From Mactra quadrangularis (lineage: Eukaryota; Mollusca; Bivalvia; Venerida; Mactridae): 64,000 nt of DNA. This document shows, in pieces, positions 36,496 to 47,825 of the stretch (its first letter is position 1; the number at the start of each line of letters is the position of its first letter). The stretch spans positions 9,820,560 to 9,884,559 of the forward strand of contig CM046293.1 of the NCBI GenBank assembly GCA_025267735.1. Reading direction: 5' to 3'. The translations under genes and the position numbers were made by a program. Under the pieces are notes generated by a model that had not been told where the DNA came from, ran no database searches, and was given only the letters and a program-made list of their open reading frames with translations.

Positions 36496-38980
36496 CTTAA
36501 CTTATATTCGCTATTTGCGACAATGATTCTGCGATGCATCAACAAGATGACGAATTCTTAACAGTAATATATGAGCCTGTGATTAGATTTGATTTATACA
36601 TATGATGTCAGTGCCGATAAAGTTTAACAAAGTCAAAATGCATCGATAAGTATAAGTATTAGTAATTTCCCTGATTTTAAGAAAACTTGGAAAATTAAGA
36701 TTTCAGACTCTGAAAATTGCAACCAAATTAGTTTTTAATAGATTGAGAACCAGCATTTGAATTAGTAACCCCTAGAACTATACAATCGCGCAACTCAATA
36801 ATGTGTTTACAGTGCAATGTCATTTAAATCGAATACGAATATCATTTAAATGGTAATCACTGTATTCAGAAAGTACTTCCACATTGTGTTAATTTAGCAA
36901 TAACAACGGAATATGTCGGACGAAAGTATAAATTACTTATTTAAACTGATTGGGACGTTTTTCGAGATTGCAGATTGTTTATAGTTAATTAAAACTTTTA
37001 AATTAAGTTGTCACTGAGTGGATATGTTCTACTTTACATATTATAAGTCACTCAGTGCATATTCGTTAAGCACTAGTATTGTGAGATTGTTCCCAAATAG
37101 TTTATTCAATGTGCTTATAGTGTATATTCCATTCTATTTATGTTCAATTATGAATTTATTGCCACTAACTTGTGTACACTTATCACATGGAATGAACAGA
37201 TTAACTAAAATAATTTCAATATGTTTTAGGTCGTTACATTGTGTAAGATACAAATGAAGTTGAATTGGCAATGTTTGTATAATATGCAGTAAACAATAAT
37301 AAAAACACCTTTACTTCTTGTATCGTCGTCCATTTCAATATCTGATCACGCCCACTAACTTTTCAGTTATTACATCTGGCTATTGAGATATTGTATTTTA
37401 TCCATCACATATCATTGATAATTTGTTAATATGGCAACAGTCAATGCCACCCTCGGGAATTACCAGTCTTCATTCAGTTGATGAAAATGCTACTACTACT
37501 TTATCTGTAAAATATGCATCGACACTAATGGGACTTTATCCTTACAAGTAAAATGTCAAGGAGCTCGACGTTTGGATAATAACTACACTAGGTGTCTAAT
37601 TTATATAGCATTATATTATCAAACCGGCTTATCTTATACAATAACTATGCCCTAGTTGTTTAACCTATTTTGGGACAACATTAGCAGCCTGATCAATATA
37701 TAATTTAGGCATACCGTTTGTTACAGGATAAACTGCATATACATGTATGTAATTACATGCTTGAATTCCATAACCATGTCTTTCTATACAAACTGCGCGA
37801 CAATATTTCGTTTAATAAATATGCTTTAACATGCTTTTTTAATGTGTAGAACATGACACCTACATAATATAATATATTTTATTCATTGTATAGTACAACT
37901 ATTATTCAGGAAGAGTACAAACCATCATTAGGTCTATTGTAATCAAGACACAATGCCAGTAGGTTGAAAATATTCAAATACATTAGTACTGCATGGATAA
38001 ATCCAATAATCAAAGTAAAACATTGCACTAAATTTATAAGGGTTAGATGCATTTTGTAAACAAAACATCTTTCAATAGGCGTCCTACAATAATATTTTTG
38101 ACTAACGAAACATAATTATAGCATTGTTGATAAATTTATTATTGCAGGGATTTTATATAACAGGGATTTGTAACAATAAGTTAATGTAATAGATTGTCAT
38201 CAAATTTCACTGTCGTCGCTATTATTTCGGCCAATACGGAAAAAAGTATGACAAGTTTAAATAAAGATATTCACATAAAATGTTGTACCAGTACCATTCA
38301 AATTGACATAAATGTAAGGAAAAACAGAGAAAACAAAAACAATGAGTTAGATATCTCAATCCATTATCTCATTGTTAGTACAGAATCATATAGTATTTGT
38401 GTATGCATATCTTATATGTATATGTACATAATTATAGACATGTAATTTAGAACAATGCATTATCATACAAATGTCATAAAGAGAAATGTACTTTATATCA
38501 TAAAAACACCATTTCATTTTAAGTAAGGATTGTATATTTTTCTCATATTTACTTCGTTGTTCAATGGAGAACTATTGAATTCATGCCAAATATAGTGTTA
38601 TGAACAATATGTAAACTATGTACGAGGGCAAGTCAATAAATAACCAGCCTTTTGACATAAAGTATGAGACCTGGCATACTTAGGAGAAGTAATATCACAA
38701 GCATTAGGCATTTCAGATCACATGTTTCCATTTCAACAATCTTGCATGACCGATAAGAGATGAGCAAGCATACAACCAAACAGGTACGAGAACATTAGTA
38801 TGTAGTGCGCTGTTGAAGCGTATGAGGTGAAAATATGATATCCTTTTGGGTCTAGAAACTGTGGTTGAGACTTTGGTACATTATTATGAACCAAAAAATA
38901 AAGCATAGAGTTATCCGTAGGTAGGGCCATAATATGCAAGGCCAAAAAAAACCAAGACTCAACCATCTGCTGCCTTGGCG

Positions 38981-39104
38981 GCAGTTGAGGGCTGGTTTCA
39001 TGGAAAGGACCCTGACTTTTTTAATTTTTAGGCTGTTTGCACTTGAACTCCGTTAGCCCAAGAACATAGACATAGAGAGAAATTACATTGAAAAGGAAGA
39101 AGTA
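38981..39104 (+). pseudogene. mariner transposase, C-terminal remnant
   Basis: One frame reads AVEGWFHGKDPDFF and then meets a stop. The next frame reads KNIDIERNYIEKEEV just before the inner mariner, and a few codons (DLDSK) continue after it at 40141. In mariner transposases the C-terminus commonly has a Trp and a Phe-Phe region, then a KCI(D/E)-x-x-GDYVEK stretch, and this remnant matches that layout. The catalytic core is absent and a frameshift separates the two parts. The enzyme would have cut and rejoined the element's ends; this relic cannot. Confidence 0.72.
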
Positions 39105-40138
39105 CAGGGTGTCCAAAAAGAAAGTTTACAGTTTCACCCCTTTGTCATTTTATCAATTGTTGTGTTATATTAATGAAAAACATACCATTTTAAAGTGCAT
39201 ACGCTCAAGTTTTAAATGCATATTAACTTGACACGTTAAAATGTTTGACATCGCCATATAATGACATCAAGTAAAAACTTGTTATTTTCAAGATGGCGCG
39301 TCTGACGTCTTATCAGCGTGTTTTTATCATAAAAATAAAACATTTTTACGAAAGTAAAAGTGGAACAGATGCGCAACGAAAGTTCAAAAATATGTATAAA
39401 GGCATAAGCATGAGTATAATGATTATATTCAAAATTGTCTGGAAGTTTGAACAACTTAGAACTGTAAAAGATGCGCCAAAGTGGGGTCGTCCCTTGACCA
39501 ACAGAAGTGAGGAGAATGTCAGTGCGCTCGAGGACATGCTTCAACAAAGTCCAGAAAAATCTGCTCAAAGAGTATCATCAGAGATGAATGTTTCCAAAAT
39601 ATCTGTACATAATATTATTAAAAAACTAAGAACTGTTTCCATATCAAATATAAATTATGCAAAGCTTATCAATAACTGATCAAGTGGATAGATTTGCATT
39701 TTGTAACTGAACCACTGACGTTGTTGAGAATTACGCCGACACATTTCAAAATGTTTAGTTTATGGATGAGCTTACTTTTGTCCGGACATGTTTGCAAGTT
39801 AATTATGAAATTTTGGTCAGCTGCACATCACAATATTTTTGTAGACACTTGTGTTAAAGTTATTGACAATTTCATGGAGCGTGTGAGTGAAGTGAAGAGT
39901 CAAAAAGAAAGACATTTGGAAAACATTATTAATTTCTAATTTGACGTCAACCACAAAATTTTGTAATTTTAGTAAATTGGCGTGTTCATGTAAAGTATTA
40001 GACCAAATAGATTACAAATGACACGGATAAAACTTACACATATTGTCTAAACATGTAAAAGTTTGTGATAATCTAGCAGAGTATTAACATGTTATAAATT
40101 AGCATCAAAACTGTAAACTTTTTTTTTTGGACACCCTG
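39105..40138 (+). mobile_element. inner mariner-like element, internally deleted
   Basis: The ends are CAGGGTGTCCAAAAAGAAAG (continuing TTTACAGTTT) and the inverse at 40109-40138, near-identical 30-bp inverted repeats. TA is duplicated at 39103-39104 and 40139-40140. The element sits inside the transposase remnant of the outer mariner, so it inserted later. It carries a broken transposase (39293-39939) that has lost most of the catalytic domain. Confidence 0.95.
39293..39939 (+). pseudogene. Tc1/mariner transposase with DUF4817-like N-terminus, broken
   Basis: The first open part (39293-39679) starts MARLTSYQRVFIIKIKHFYE, which looks like the helix-turn-helix N-terminus of DUF4817-type transposases. 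A GRPLTNRSEENVSALEDMLQ stretch follows, then ISVHNIIKKLR, the second DNA-binding helix-turn-helix expected around residues 50-115. After a stop the homology resumes in other frames: FMDEL near 39757 looks like the first catalytic Asp region, and SGHVCKLIMKFWSA matches the usual GxVNxxNxRxW stretch. FMERV and RHLENI near 39873-39930 match the C-terminus. The part that should hold the second Asp and the final Asp or Glu is missing, so the protein is inactive. I infer an internal deletion of very roughly 80-100 codons plus frameshifts. Confidence 0.85.
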
Positions 40139-40387
40139 TAGATCTCGACTCAAAATAGGTTGGACTGGTTATTATTTATTGACTGTTCCTCGTATAGTTA
40201 GTTTGGTCTAGATATTATAGGGTCAGTTTTGGACAATCGCCAATCAATTCAAAACTTGCTGCCATCCATTCTGTATAATATTGAATAAAATGTTAACCTA
40301 ATTTTGTTTCAATGAATGATACACATACTAAAACTTGTGAGAATGTCTTTCAAAGTCTTTGGAAAGATATGAACAATAAAACATAAC

Positions 40388-40418
40388 ATAAATATCGTGA
40401 CGTATACTGACAGTAAAT
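40388..40418 (+). other. M1 core, copy 3, five bases deleted
   Basis: ATAAATATCGTGACGTATAC and on. It lacks five bases of the TTGTGT part but is otherwise the same as the other copies. Confidence 0.85.
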
Positions 40419-40939
40419 CTAAATGAAATATCTTGAATAAAACATGATTGTTAAATAATAATGTATTGGATATAAGTTAGACATGTTTATATACCATAAA
40501 TCATTTTTGTCAGTAGTATTTCAAGGACACAGTTTGTAGTTTTCTTGTTTCTTGAGGTGTATTTATAATTAGATTTATAATAAACTGGGTTTCTATTTCA
40601 ATAGATCTCTTGACCTAAGTTTTAATCATTCACGTTCTCAAGGGACTACATGTAACAACTACCTTGCATGCTATTTGTAAAGTGGTTGTATGACCATAGA
40701 ATACATTTTATGATTAACTTGTTCAAGAGTTTTTTATGTCCGAATATTTATTTTGTTACACTTGCAAGACACTTATAAGATAAAGCATTTTATTAATCAT
40801 GGTGATTTACTTTAGAATTTATCAAACAAAGTTGCATTCCCTACAACTGTATTAAGCTGAAAGTTAGTTCAAAATATTATACATTTCAATTAAATATATT
40901 TTTATCTCAGCTTGATATTCTACAACGTCTATTTTAACA

Positions 40940-40986
40940 ATAAAGTCTGATCGGTTAGCTCAGTCCAATTTTTAGGAGACGGATTA
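40940..40986 (+). repeat. partial tRNA-like sequence (A-box half)
   Basis: GATCGGTTAGCTCAGTCCAA resembles the 5' half of a tRNA with an A box. The unit B equivalent at 52346-52386 reads CGTCGGTTAGCTCAATCCGA. No B box follows in either copy, so this is a fragment of a tRNA or SINE that predates the duplication. Confidence 0.5.
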
Positions 40987-41289
40987 TGATTTACGTTTCA
41001 TTGTTATCTTGTCACACAGGGACCACAATGGAAATAAGGACTTGCCCTTTTTTGTGTTATCCCTGGTGTTGGTGTGCAATACAAAGTTACTACATCATAA
41101 TGTCTGTGATATTTGTGTTTGTATGTTTTTACTATGTGTACACTATGCCAAATAATAATAATAATTATTACTATTATTGTTGTTTTTATTTACAATTAAA
41201 GGAGTTCTAAGCCACAAACAAGTGCATGTATATAGTTATTGTTTACTATCAAATAAAACTAATGATTAAAGATCGATACTTTTGTTTGT

Positions 41290-41590
41290 TAGGTTTTCTT
41301 AATGTTGGGTTTAATGCCGTAGCAACACATTGTATAGGTCAGTTTACCTATTTACTGTTCCTTGAAAGGCTAAATCTCTCGATTTAGCTGTTAACCAACT
41401 ATTAAGTCCATACTTTCGTTAGTTGCCTGACAACTGTACTACATAATTGAGAATCATTGGTAGGAGGAAGACTGGTCGTTGAAATATTTTTATGACCAAG
41501 CTCAACGAAAGTATGCTCTGCCTGGTAACTCAACCAACGATCCCTCGATCAGTTGACTTGCACTTCCAATTGAGCTAGCCGAGCGACTTT
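41290..41590 (-). repeat. SINE family B, shared by duplicate units
   Basis: On the minus strand: head GGCTAGCTCAATTGGAAGTG, a B-box region degraded to GTTGAGTTACCAGGC, body GCATACTTTCGTTGAGCTTG, and tail TGCTACGGCATTAAACCCAA. The same insertion with the same flanks (TTTCCACACCTTTGGGACAT side) is present at 52505-52821 and, cut down, at 63587-63751. It therefore predates the segmental duplication. Confidence 0.92.
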
Positions 41591-42664
41591 CCACACCTTT
41601 GGGACATTGGTCGACATCATGTCACGAAAACACTAAACAATTTCGGATATACATCGCAAAACATTATATACGTAAGTGCATCAACATATAAAAAACAAGA
41701 GGATATAAACCTAGCTAATAAAACAAGACATACGTCACAACCATTGTATGTTTAATATTTAGAAAAAACCTGTAGTAGCTTAATCGACCTTCAAAACAGA
41801 CATATATGGATCTAAATTATTATATATTATAAATATTATTTTTGTTTATATAAAGGAACTAAATTGCTTTGACATACGTTACAATTATAATGATGTTTTT
41901 ATTGTTATTTAAACACATTGATTTCCAGTTCCTGCTTGCTGGATATATTCATTCTATTTAGTTGTTATATTTAAAATATGTGTATTTGTCAATGGGTTAT
42001 TATTACTTATAGAAAACGATCAGACTAAGTTAATGTAATAACGCTGACTTCAAGTCTTTGTTTAAAAAAATCCAAATATCTATGTTCGGCAAAAGTTATT
42101 TCTTGTTTGCATTTAGTACTACCTTTAAAACTGTATACATAGTGTAGAGGGTCCCACCGGTTGGATATGTTGGGAGGGGAGAGCGTCTGACAAATCAAAA
42201 CATTAGTGTTCTACTCAAGCGAATTTTATATTCCATAGCTATCCCATAGTTTGTATGTGATCATCCTTTCAACTATTATTTTAATAAGATAATTAACAAC
42301 ACGTACGTATATTAAATGCATATTTTGATTTAGGTGTTGGCATAATGCCTGCATTAGGAAGTATATATACATTTACAAATACTATTGTACCAAGAACAGT
42401 TTTCAGCCAATGGCAAGCGTTCTTAATACGTGAACTGATTTCAAGGTTAGGTCTAGAAATCAAATCAACTCGGAGTTTGTGAGTCGGTTGACAGACAACC
42501 GCGATATTATTAAGAATATTGTCGGAAGAGCGGTGTAAACCTACCAACATTAACAATATAAATTCAGCGCCTGCATAAATACATTTACATGTTTCAAAAT
42601 TATTACGTTCGTTGCAAAACCCATGTTATTACCCGCAGTTTTTCCAGATTCCAACATAACAATT

Positions 42665-43460
42665 AAGCATATTTTATTACTTTTCTAGACGTTGTAGCAA
42701 GTTGTATTAGTGAATTTTATATCTAGGAACAATTTAAAAGCAATTCCAATAGTTAATGTCTTGATTAGTACTAACGTACACGAATTGTTGTTAGTAATGA
42801 TTATCTGTTTTATCATGGTGAAGTGTATTATGCCTGGATGTCATATTGTCATACGGTAAATTTAGTAATGCAATATACAAACAAAATCAATTCAATTGAC
42901 CGTAATACCTTTGGTAATACGAGTTTCTGTCGATGTTCGCAACGAGTCATTGCGCAAAATAAAGTCATGCATGCGATACACATTTATAGACGGTTTGCAC
43001 TTTTTGAAGTAAAGTTCTTCAATTATCAGGTATCCATTTGTTTATTTTACAGAAATTCTCTTTCGTGTTTGAATAAATGCCTTTTTAAGCCATAGTATTT
43101 GCTTTAATCTAAAGATTTGTAAAATATAACTTTTTTTTAATGTGAACCACCATACTGTTACACATACTATAAATAACGATTTTGTAAGAAACTACAAAAA
43201 ATGTTTACTTCAGCAAGTTGGTTTAGAGACGTTTATATCCAGGAACAATTTAAATGTGATTTAAAGATTTAATATCTTCTTAAACACTGACTTACATAAA
43301 TGGTTGTTTGTTATGATCATTTATCTTTTATAAGCAGTGTATTAGGCCGGTATGCTATAATTTTAACCTTCGCACGGTAATGTTAGTATTTCAATGTCGA
43401 AAGATGTGTAACACAATTGGCAGAAATGTTTTGGTAATACGGGACTCTGATTGCTATTTG
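42665..43460 (+). repeat. local ~530-bp duplication inside unit A
   Basis: About 42690-42930 and 43225-43450 share TATATC(T/C)AGGAACAATTTAAA, a CACGGTAATGTTAGTA-like stretch (ACGGTAAATTTAGTAATGCA in the first) and TTTTGGTAATACG-like ends. Unit B has only the first, in shortened form, so the duplication or its loss is unit-specific. The 87- and 90-codon frames nearby are not conserved as proteins in unit B. Confidence 0.6.
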
Positions 43461-45420
43461 AAATAACTCATGCAAAATGTTAAAATCATAAGTGTAACGC
43501 ACAGTTCGTTCCTGTTTTGCACCGTTAAGTTACATACGTTTCCTTTCCACATTTTATTTAAAAAAATTATTGGTTTAACAATGGATGTTTCAACAATGAT
43601 AAGTGTAGGTGTGTAAATATTGGTAAAATTGGATCTCATGATTGTTTGTTTGTAGACAAATCAAATTGTAAAAATTTGTAGCAAATTATATAAACAACTA
43701 AACTTAAAAGACAATAGTAAACAGACACTTTGATATAATAAGTTATGAGAGCGCGTTCTCTTAACAATATTTTATAGAAATATATACGGATGTCAGTATT
43801 AATGCAAGACTGGCTACATGTATATGATGACATACTGTAGAATGAACAAGACTATGTTAAACGATATTGTGCTTTACTGGTTCTAATAGCATTATAGTTT
43901 TAATTCCATATTTCTAGTAAGACGGCTCAGTTAGAACATCTTCGTAATTCTCATATCCTCAGGGTAGAATATAACAGAAATAACTTGAATATTAAAATAA
44001 GAAGTTTTCACTATAGAACGTGCGTGCAGGTAGTACAATGAATGTAAATATACTGCAGATGTCCAAGCTTGTACATAATTTGAATTATCAAGCATCATTC
44101 TGTAAACTTGTATACACGATGTGATGAATTTATTCTGATAAAGTTTATTCCGCTTGACTACCTTTGTTGGTACAATATATGTCAACAATTCTGGAGTCGA
44201 AGGTGTAACCTTTCTGCAGGAGCTACACCCAATTCATATAGTTAAGCCATACTACATTTAACGTCAGATTTGCCACTTACCATTTTATCAATAAGGACTA
44301 ATTCAAGCTACTGGCTGATGATTGTGTTAACAATTTGTTACAAAATTGTACTAAGAAGTGAATGTCTTTCTAAATACTGTGAATAAGATCGACTGTCCGT
44401 TGTGATATGTTAAATAATTGTCAATGCAAGTAGCATTCTAAGGTACCTGACAATACAAGCCGTCCCTTCGCCAGAAATCATTTAGTGTTATATACATCTT
44501 CAATTATTATTGTTGTTCCTGCAACTCAATGTACGCTTATGTGCTTTATTATCAACAATTAATTCGTTATATCCGTAATTTTATATTTGTTTTACTGAGT
44601 GATAATAAAGTCCATTTCTTCTCAGGGTATCAAAATATACACTCACATAAAAGTTGTATTGTTTTATTTCCTCTGTTCTTTTTATCTATATATCAATATA
44701 TCGCCACTCTCACTCTCTTTCTCCAATCACAATTTCTTTGACTCGAATCCTGGTAATATCAAATCAATAAACAGGGAATCGTATAACATAGAATAAATAA
44801 ATGATGTGACATTACACTTAACCCTTAACTCAATTACAATTTAATTTTCTGGATCATATAATTATTTTCTAATTTATTGTCGTACCAGATTTGTCTGAGA
44901 TCCACTCTTGTTCAAGAGACTACTAAATTTGTTGAACAATACGGGAAAAACTACCGAGTTTTACCTAATACAATGAAATAAAATCTGGTAATTTATAAAA
45001 TTTACAAATTGCTGTTTAATGGTTTGTAATAATGTGCAGTGCAAATAAGTAATATGTTTACGTAGTAGTCATTAATACGTAAATAATTGTATCTGAATTA
45101 AAGACATATTTAATGTAACTATGCGTTTTTTTACATTTTTATATAGTTTATAATTATTTTGTTATAATCTGAATACATCAAGAACGAGATGCAGAAAATG
45201 ACTTGGCCATTTAGCTCTAGTGTGCCTCGTACTTAAAAGTGTTCGATATAACTGACCATCCGTAAACAGTTAATAGTATTCGATACAGTATATACGATTG
45301 TGATATATATTATGAAGCATTTTAGGTTAAATAATACATTTTTTTATTGCTCTGGTATAAGTTGTATTATTTTGCACTATTATTATTTGTAAAAAGTCAT
45401 CAACTATTTCGCTTGGTCAT
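43461..45420. other. unit A-specific intergenic DNA, nothing identified
   Basis: About 2 kb without counterpart in unit B, where a different 0.65-kb sequence lies. Several open frames of 60-85 codons have no recognisable motifs. No inverted repeats mark it as a single insertion, so it may equally be a deletion in unit B. Confidence 0.5.
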
Positions 45421-45452
45421 TTTACAGCTTCTCTCTGTACTAAGTGGGCAAG
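45421..45452 (+). other. short island shared by units A and B, splice-acceptor-like
   Basis: TTTACAGCTTCTCTCTGTAC continues to GGGCAAG. The unit B copy at 54781-54812 differs by one base although sequence to the left is unrelated in the two units. TTTACAG followed by open sequence resembles a splice acceptor, but nothing else supports an exon. Confidence 0.45.
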
Positions 45453-45963
45453 TTACTAGAATGAAAGCTTAGATACTGAGATTCAGGCATTTTCAGCATT
45501 TTCGCAATATTACAGTTCAACTGTGTTAAGAAAAAACAAAACATGAAATAAAATAATAACTTTATTTACGTACGATAGTTCTTGACATAAGATGTCTGTA
45601 AAAATAAGAACTAGACTTTACAGTCGTACATGCATGACAGAAAATGTGGCAAACACGAATCTCGACAGTCAAGTTATAGGACATCTATTAAGTATGTACG
45701 ATATACATATAACACTTCGTTGTGATAAGTTGAACAAATGATAAATGTTTAAGTTGACGTAAAATCCATATTTTAAGTTTAATAATATCATAAAGTAAGA
45801 AGACTGTCATTTATAACATTGATTTCATAGACTGCTAGTTGTACAGTTATATCAATATACTTAATTTGAATTATTACCTGAATACTTATATAAGTGTAAT
45901 TCGATATTTTTAACTGTTTTCTGAGTGAACCGTTGACCGGTCAATAGTTTCCCGCGCGTGCTC

Positions 45964-45997
45964 TGACGTCACGTAATGACGTCACGTATTGACGTCA
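45964..45997. promoter_or_regulatory. three perfect CRE palindromes at 13-bp spacing
   Basis: TGACGTCA occurs at 45964-45971, 45977-45984 and 45990-45997, each followed by CG. TGACGTCA is the consensus binding site of CREB/ATF bZIP factors. The exact 13-bp period shows a small tandem repeat (TGACGTCACGTAA-like unit). There is no gene downstream, so any regulatory role is speculative; it may just be transposon sequence. Confidence 0.6.
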
Positions 45998-46110
45998 CGA
46001 ACTGTTACTGTACTTATGTAAAGGGAAGTAACTGCTACGGGATTTTAGACTTTACCAGACGCTTTAAACATGTCAAGTACTGTTAAAATAGTAATTGATC
46101 AGGTAATAAA

Positions 46111-46282
46111 ACAGTTATTTTATGTGTGATTTGGGAACAGTCAAACCGTTGTCCCTCGATGTCAGGAATAGTGCTTTAAACTGTTTCCCTCGGCCTACGG
46201 CCTCGAGAAACAGTTCAAAACACTATTCCCTCCACCTCGGCCCAACAGTTTGACTGTTCCCTATCACACATGAAATAACTGT
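46111..46282. repeat. near-perfect ~172-bp palindrome
   Basis: ACAGTTATTTTATGTGTGAT at 46111 and on matches, inverted, the end ATCACACATGAAATAACTGT (to 46282). Inner pairs are GGGAACAGTCAAAC with GTTTGACTGTTCCC, then GGAATAGTG with CACTATTCC, then AAACTGTTTC with GAAACAGTT. The centre is near 46197 (GGCCTACGGCC). Arms are about 85 bp with few mismatches. Such a sequence can extrude as a cruciform or be transcribed into a hairpin RNA. Confidence 0.93.
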
Positions 46283-47424
46283 ATAATGTGTATAATGATA
46301 AATTAAGCTAATTTTTACATCATTGAGTTCAACGCTTGAATAATTTACTTTATTTTCATGTTTGGACCGAATCAATGTATTGGTATTTTTAATTGTTTAT
46401 TGTTTAATGGCAATAATTTGCTTTCATGTTGGAATTCATGTATTCTGTTTTAGTAAAAATTAAGTATGGTGAGACAATCATCGTAAGTTACTGTTATAAG
46501 TGTTGAAATATAATAACATTCAACCTAAAAAAGTTACATATAGTACAGTCTAATGCGATACTTTACATGCAACATTTAATTGATAAGTAATAATTCATAA
46601 TTCTTAAATCCATTCCCTTACCCTTAGACAAAAACAACAATAGCGTCCTTTGAATAGAGTAATTAAAGATTCGTTAACAAGTAAAAATAACATAAACAGT
46701 GATGTTTACGAAACAATAAACTAACAGTCAACTATGTGTTTAAACTCGTTAACTATTGCATTATAAAACATTTAGTATAGAATATCACATATCCACATGC
46801 TTACATTATCGAACATGTCTAAACGAAACTCAAAGCAAAATAAAACAGTTAAATTTAAAGTTTTAGAGAATATGAATATCGATAAATAAACAAACAACAC
46901 GTAAGTTTCCATTAAAACACATTTCTAATAACACAATCTTAAATATACTGTTATTGTAGCCGTAATTTGTTTGTACTCTCATAAAATCTACCGTAATTGT
47001 TTGTAATTGTCAGTAGGTATAAACTACAAGAAACTCAAATTACTTAATGACGGAATAATAAGATTTCCATTTTCTTGTTAAATTTTAAATTACCTTTCTC
47101 TTTCTAAATACGGTGTATTATGTCTGACTTTATAATTTATAGAAACCACTTTCAATTAACAAAACGTATGTGGAAAGTAAGACAAAACCAGATAAATGTA
47201 CGAGGTAGATAAAGTTCTAGACGTTGATTTTATATAAATAGCTTTCATTCATGTTTACAAAAAAGTATGACGTACAATACTGGTACAGTTAAAGTTATAT
47301 CAAGCCAACTTGAAGTCTGTTTAGGAAGCAGATATACATAGCGATATTAATATAGTGTTCGTACATCATCTATATGAATTATACTGCTACAGTTGATTTT
47401 TATGGTAAAATAGAATAACACTAA

Positions 47425-47825
47425 CTATTGCATCTTTAAGTCCAATCTACGAGAGCCCTTTTTCAAAATGAAAAAAGGTACATTAAATTCCACAATAATC
47501 CGTCCATGACTCATACAAATAAATTTAATAATACAAATACTACATACAGTATACTTGCAGGTATCAGTCATTAGTTTACGTACGTTAAGTCTACTTGTTG
47601 GTCGTTCGATTGGATACTTCACTTTTAATACAATTTATTGTTATTGTTCACGAAGCGGTGCTTTAACAAGCAATGTGTTCCGGTGTTTATCTCAATTTTG
47701 TCGTTTATCGTCAGTTGCGTCATCTGCGACGTTTAGCGTCGCTATGAACAGTGTGTACTATGTGCTTAACTTGTACGATAACTTCTCTGAAATGAAACAT
47801 CGCCTTTTCTGTGACATTTGATATT
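47425..47825. other. well-conserved core shared by units A and B
   Basis: This is the best-matching part of units A and B (with 56176-56450). It holds overlapping frames on both strands that are open in both copies: 65 codons minus and 88 (A) or 83 (B) codons plus. In the minus frame 6 of the 8 base differences change the amino acid, so there is no sign of protein-level selection. The right part has the CGTTTATCGTCAGTTGCGTC repeats that expanded in unit B. Confidence 0.55.

Larger units (their letters stand above)
38623..40192 (+). mobile_element. outer mariner element, deleted, host of a second mariner
   Basis: The left end CGAGGGCAAGTCAATAAATA and the inverse of the right end, CGAGGAACAGTCAATAAATA, are matching inverted repeats. 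TA is duplicated at 38621-38622 and 40193-40194, as for all Tc1/mariner elements. Paralogous unoccupied sites at about 27080, 51558 and 63135 run AACAATATGTAAA(C/A)T(A/T)TGTA straight through, so the boundaries are confirmed. Without the inner element it is about 534 bp, far shorter than an intact mariner. Only a piece of transposase coding sequence remains. Confidence 0.93.
36500..40510 (+). repeat. X-to-M1 segment of a duplicated unit, with a nested mariner insertion
   Basis: Block X (GATTGAGAACCAGCATTTGA at about 36742, then CAATCGCGCAACTCAATAAT) is followed by the M1 region (GACAATCGCCAATCAATTC at about 40231 and the M1 core at 40388). Removing the mariner at 38623-40192 leaves an X-to-M1 distance near 2 kb. 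It is the left partner of the younger units. The M1 core here lacks five bases. Confidence 0.85.
45905..46290. mobile_element. palindromic insertion specific to unit A
   Basis: Unit B runs through the equivalent site (TAAGTTTGGAATGTGTATGG at 55020) without this block. The insertion carries three TGACGTCA palindromes on its left and a ~172-bp near-perfect palindrome on its right. Exact edges and any target duplication are uncertain because flanking unit B sequence is slightly different. It is probably a foldback or MITE-type DNA element. Confidence 0.65.

Noticed and set aside
43461..45420. Gene present only in unit A
   Set aside because: Frames are 60-85 codons, overlapping on both strands and without motifs; absence from unit B is more simply a large indel.
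47425..47622. Conserved 65-residue protein (minus strand), duplicated at 56176-56373
   Set aside because: Six of eight nucleotide differences change the amino acid, so frame conservation only reflects ~96% DNA identity.
47555..47821. Conserved 88-residue protein (plus strand), counterpart at 56306-56557
   Set aside because: The C-terminal half is scrambled by the 19-bp minisatellite in unit B; the overlapping opposite frame is equally open. No motif is recognisable.
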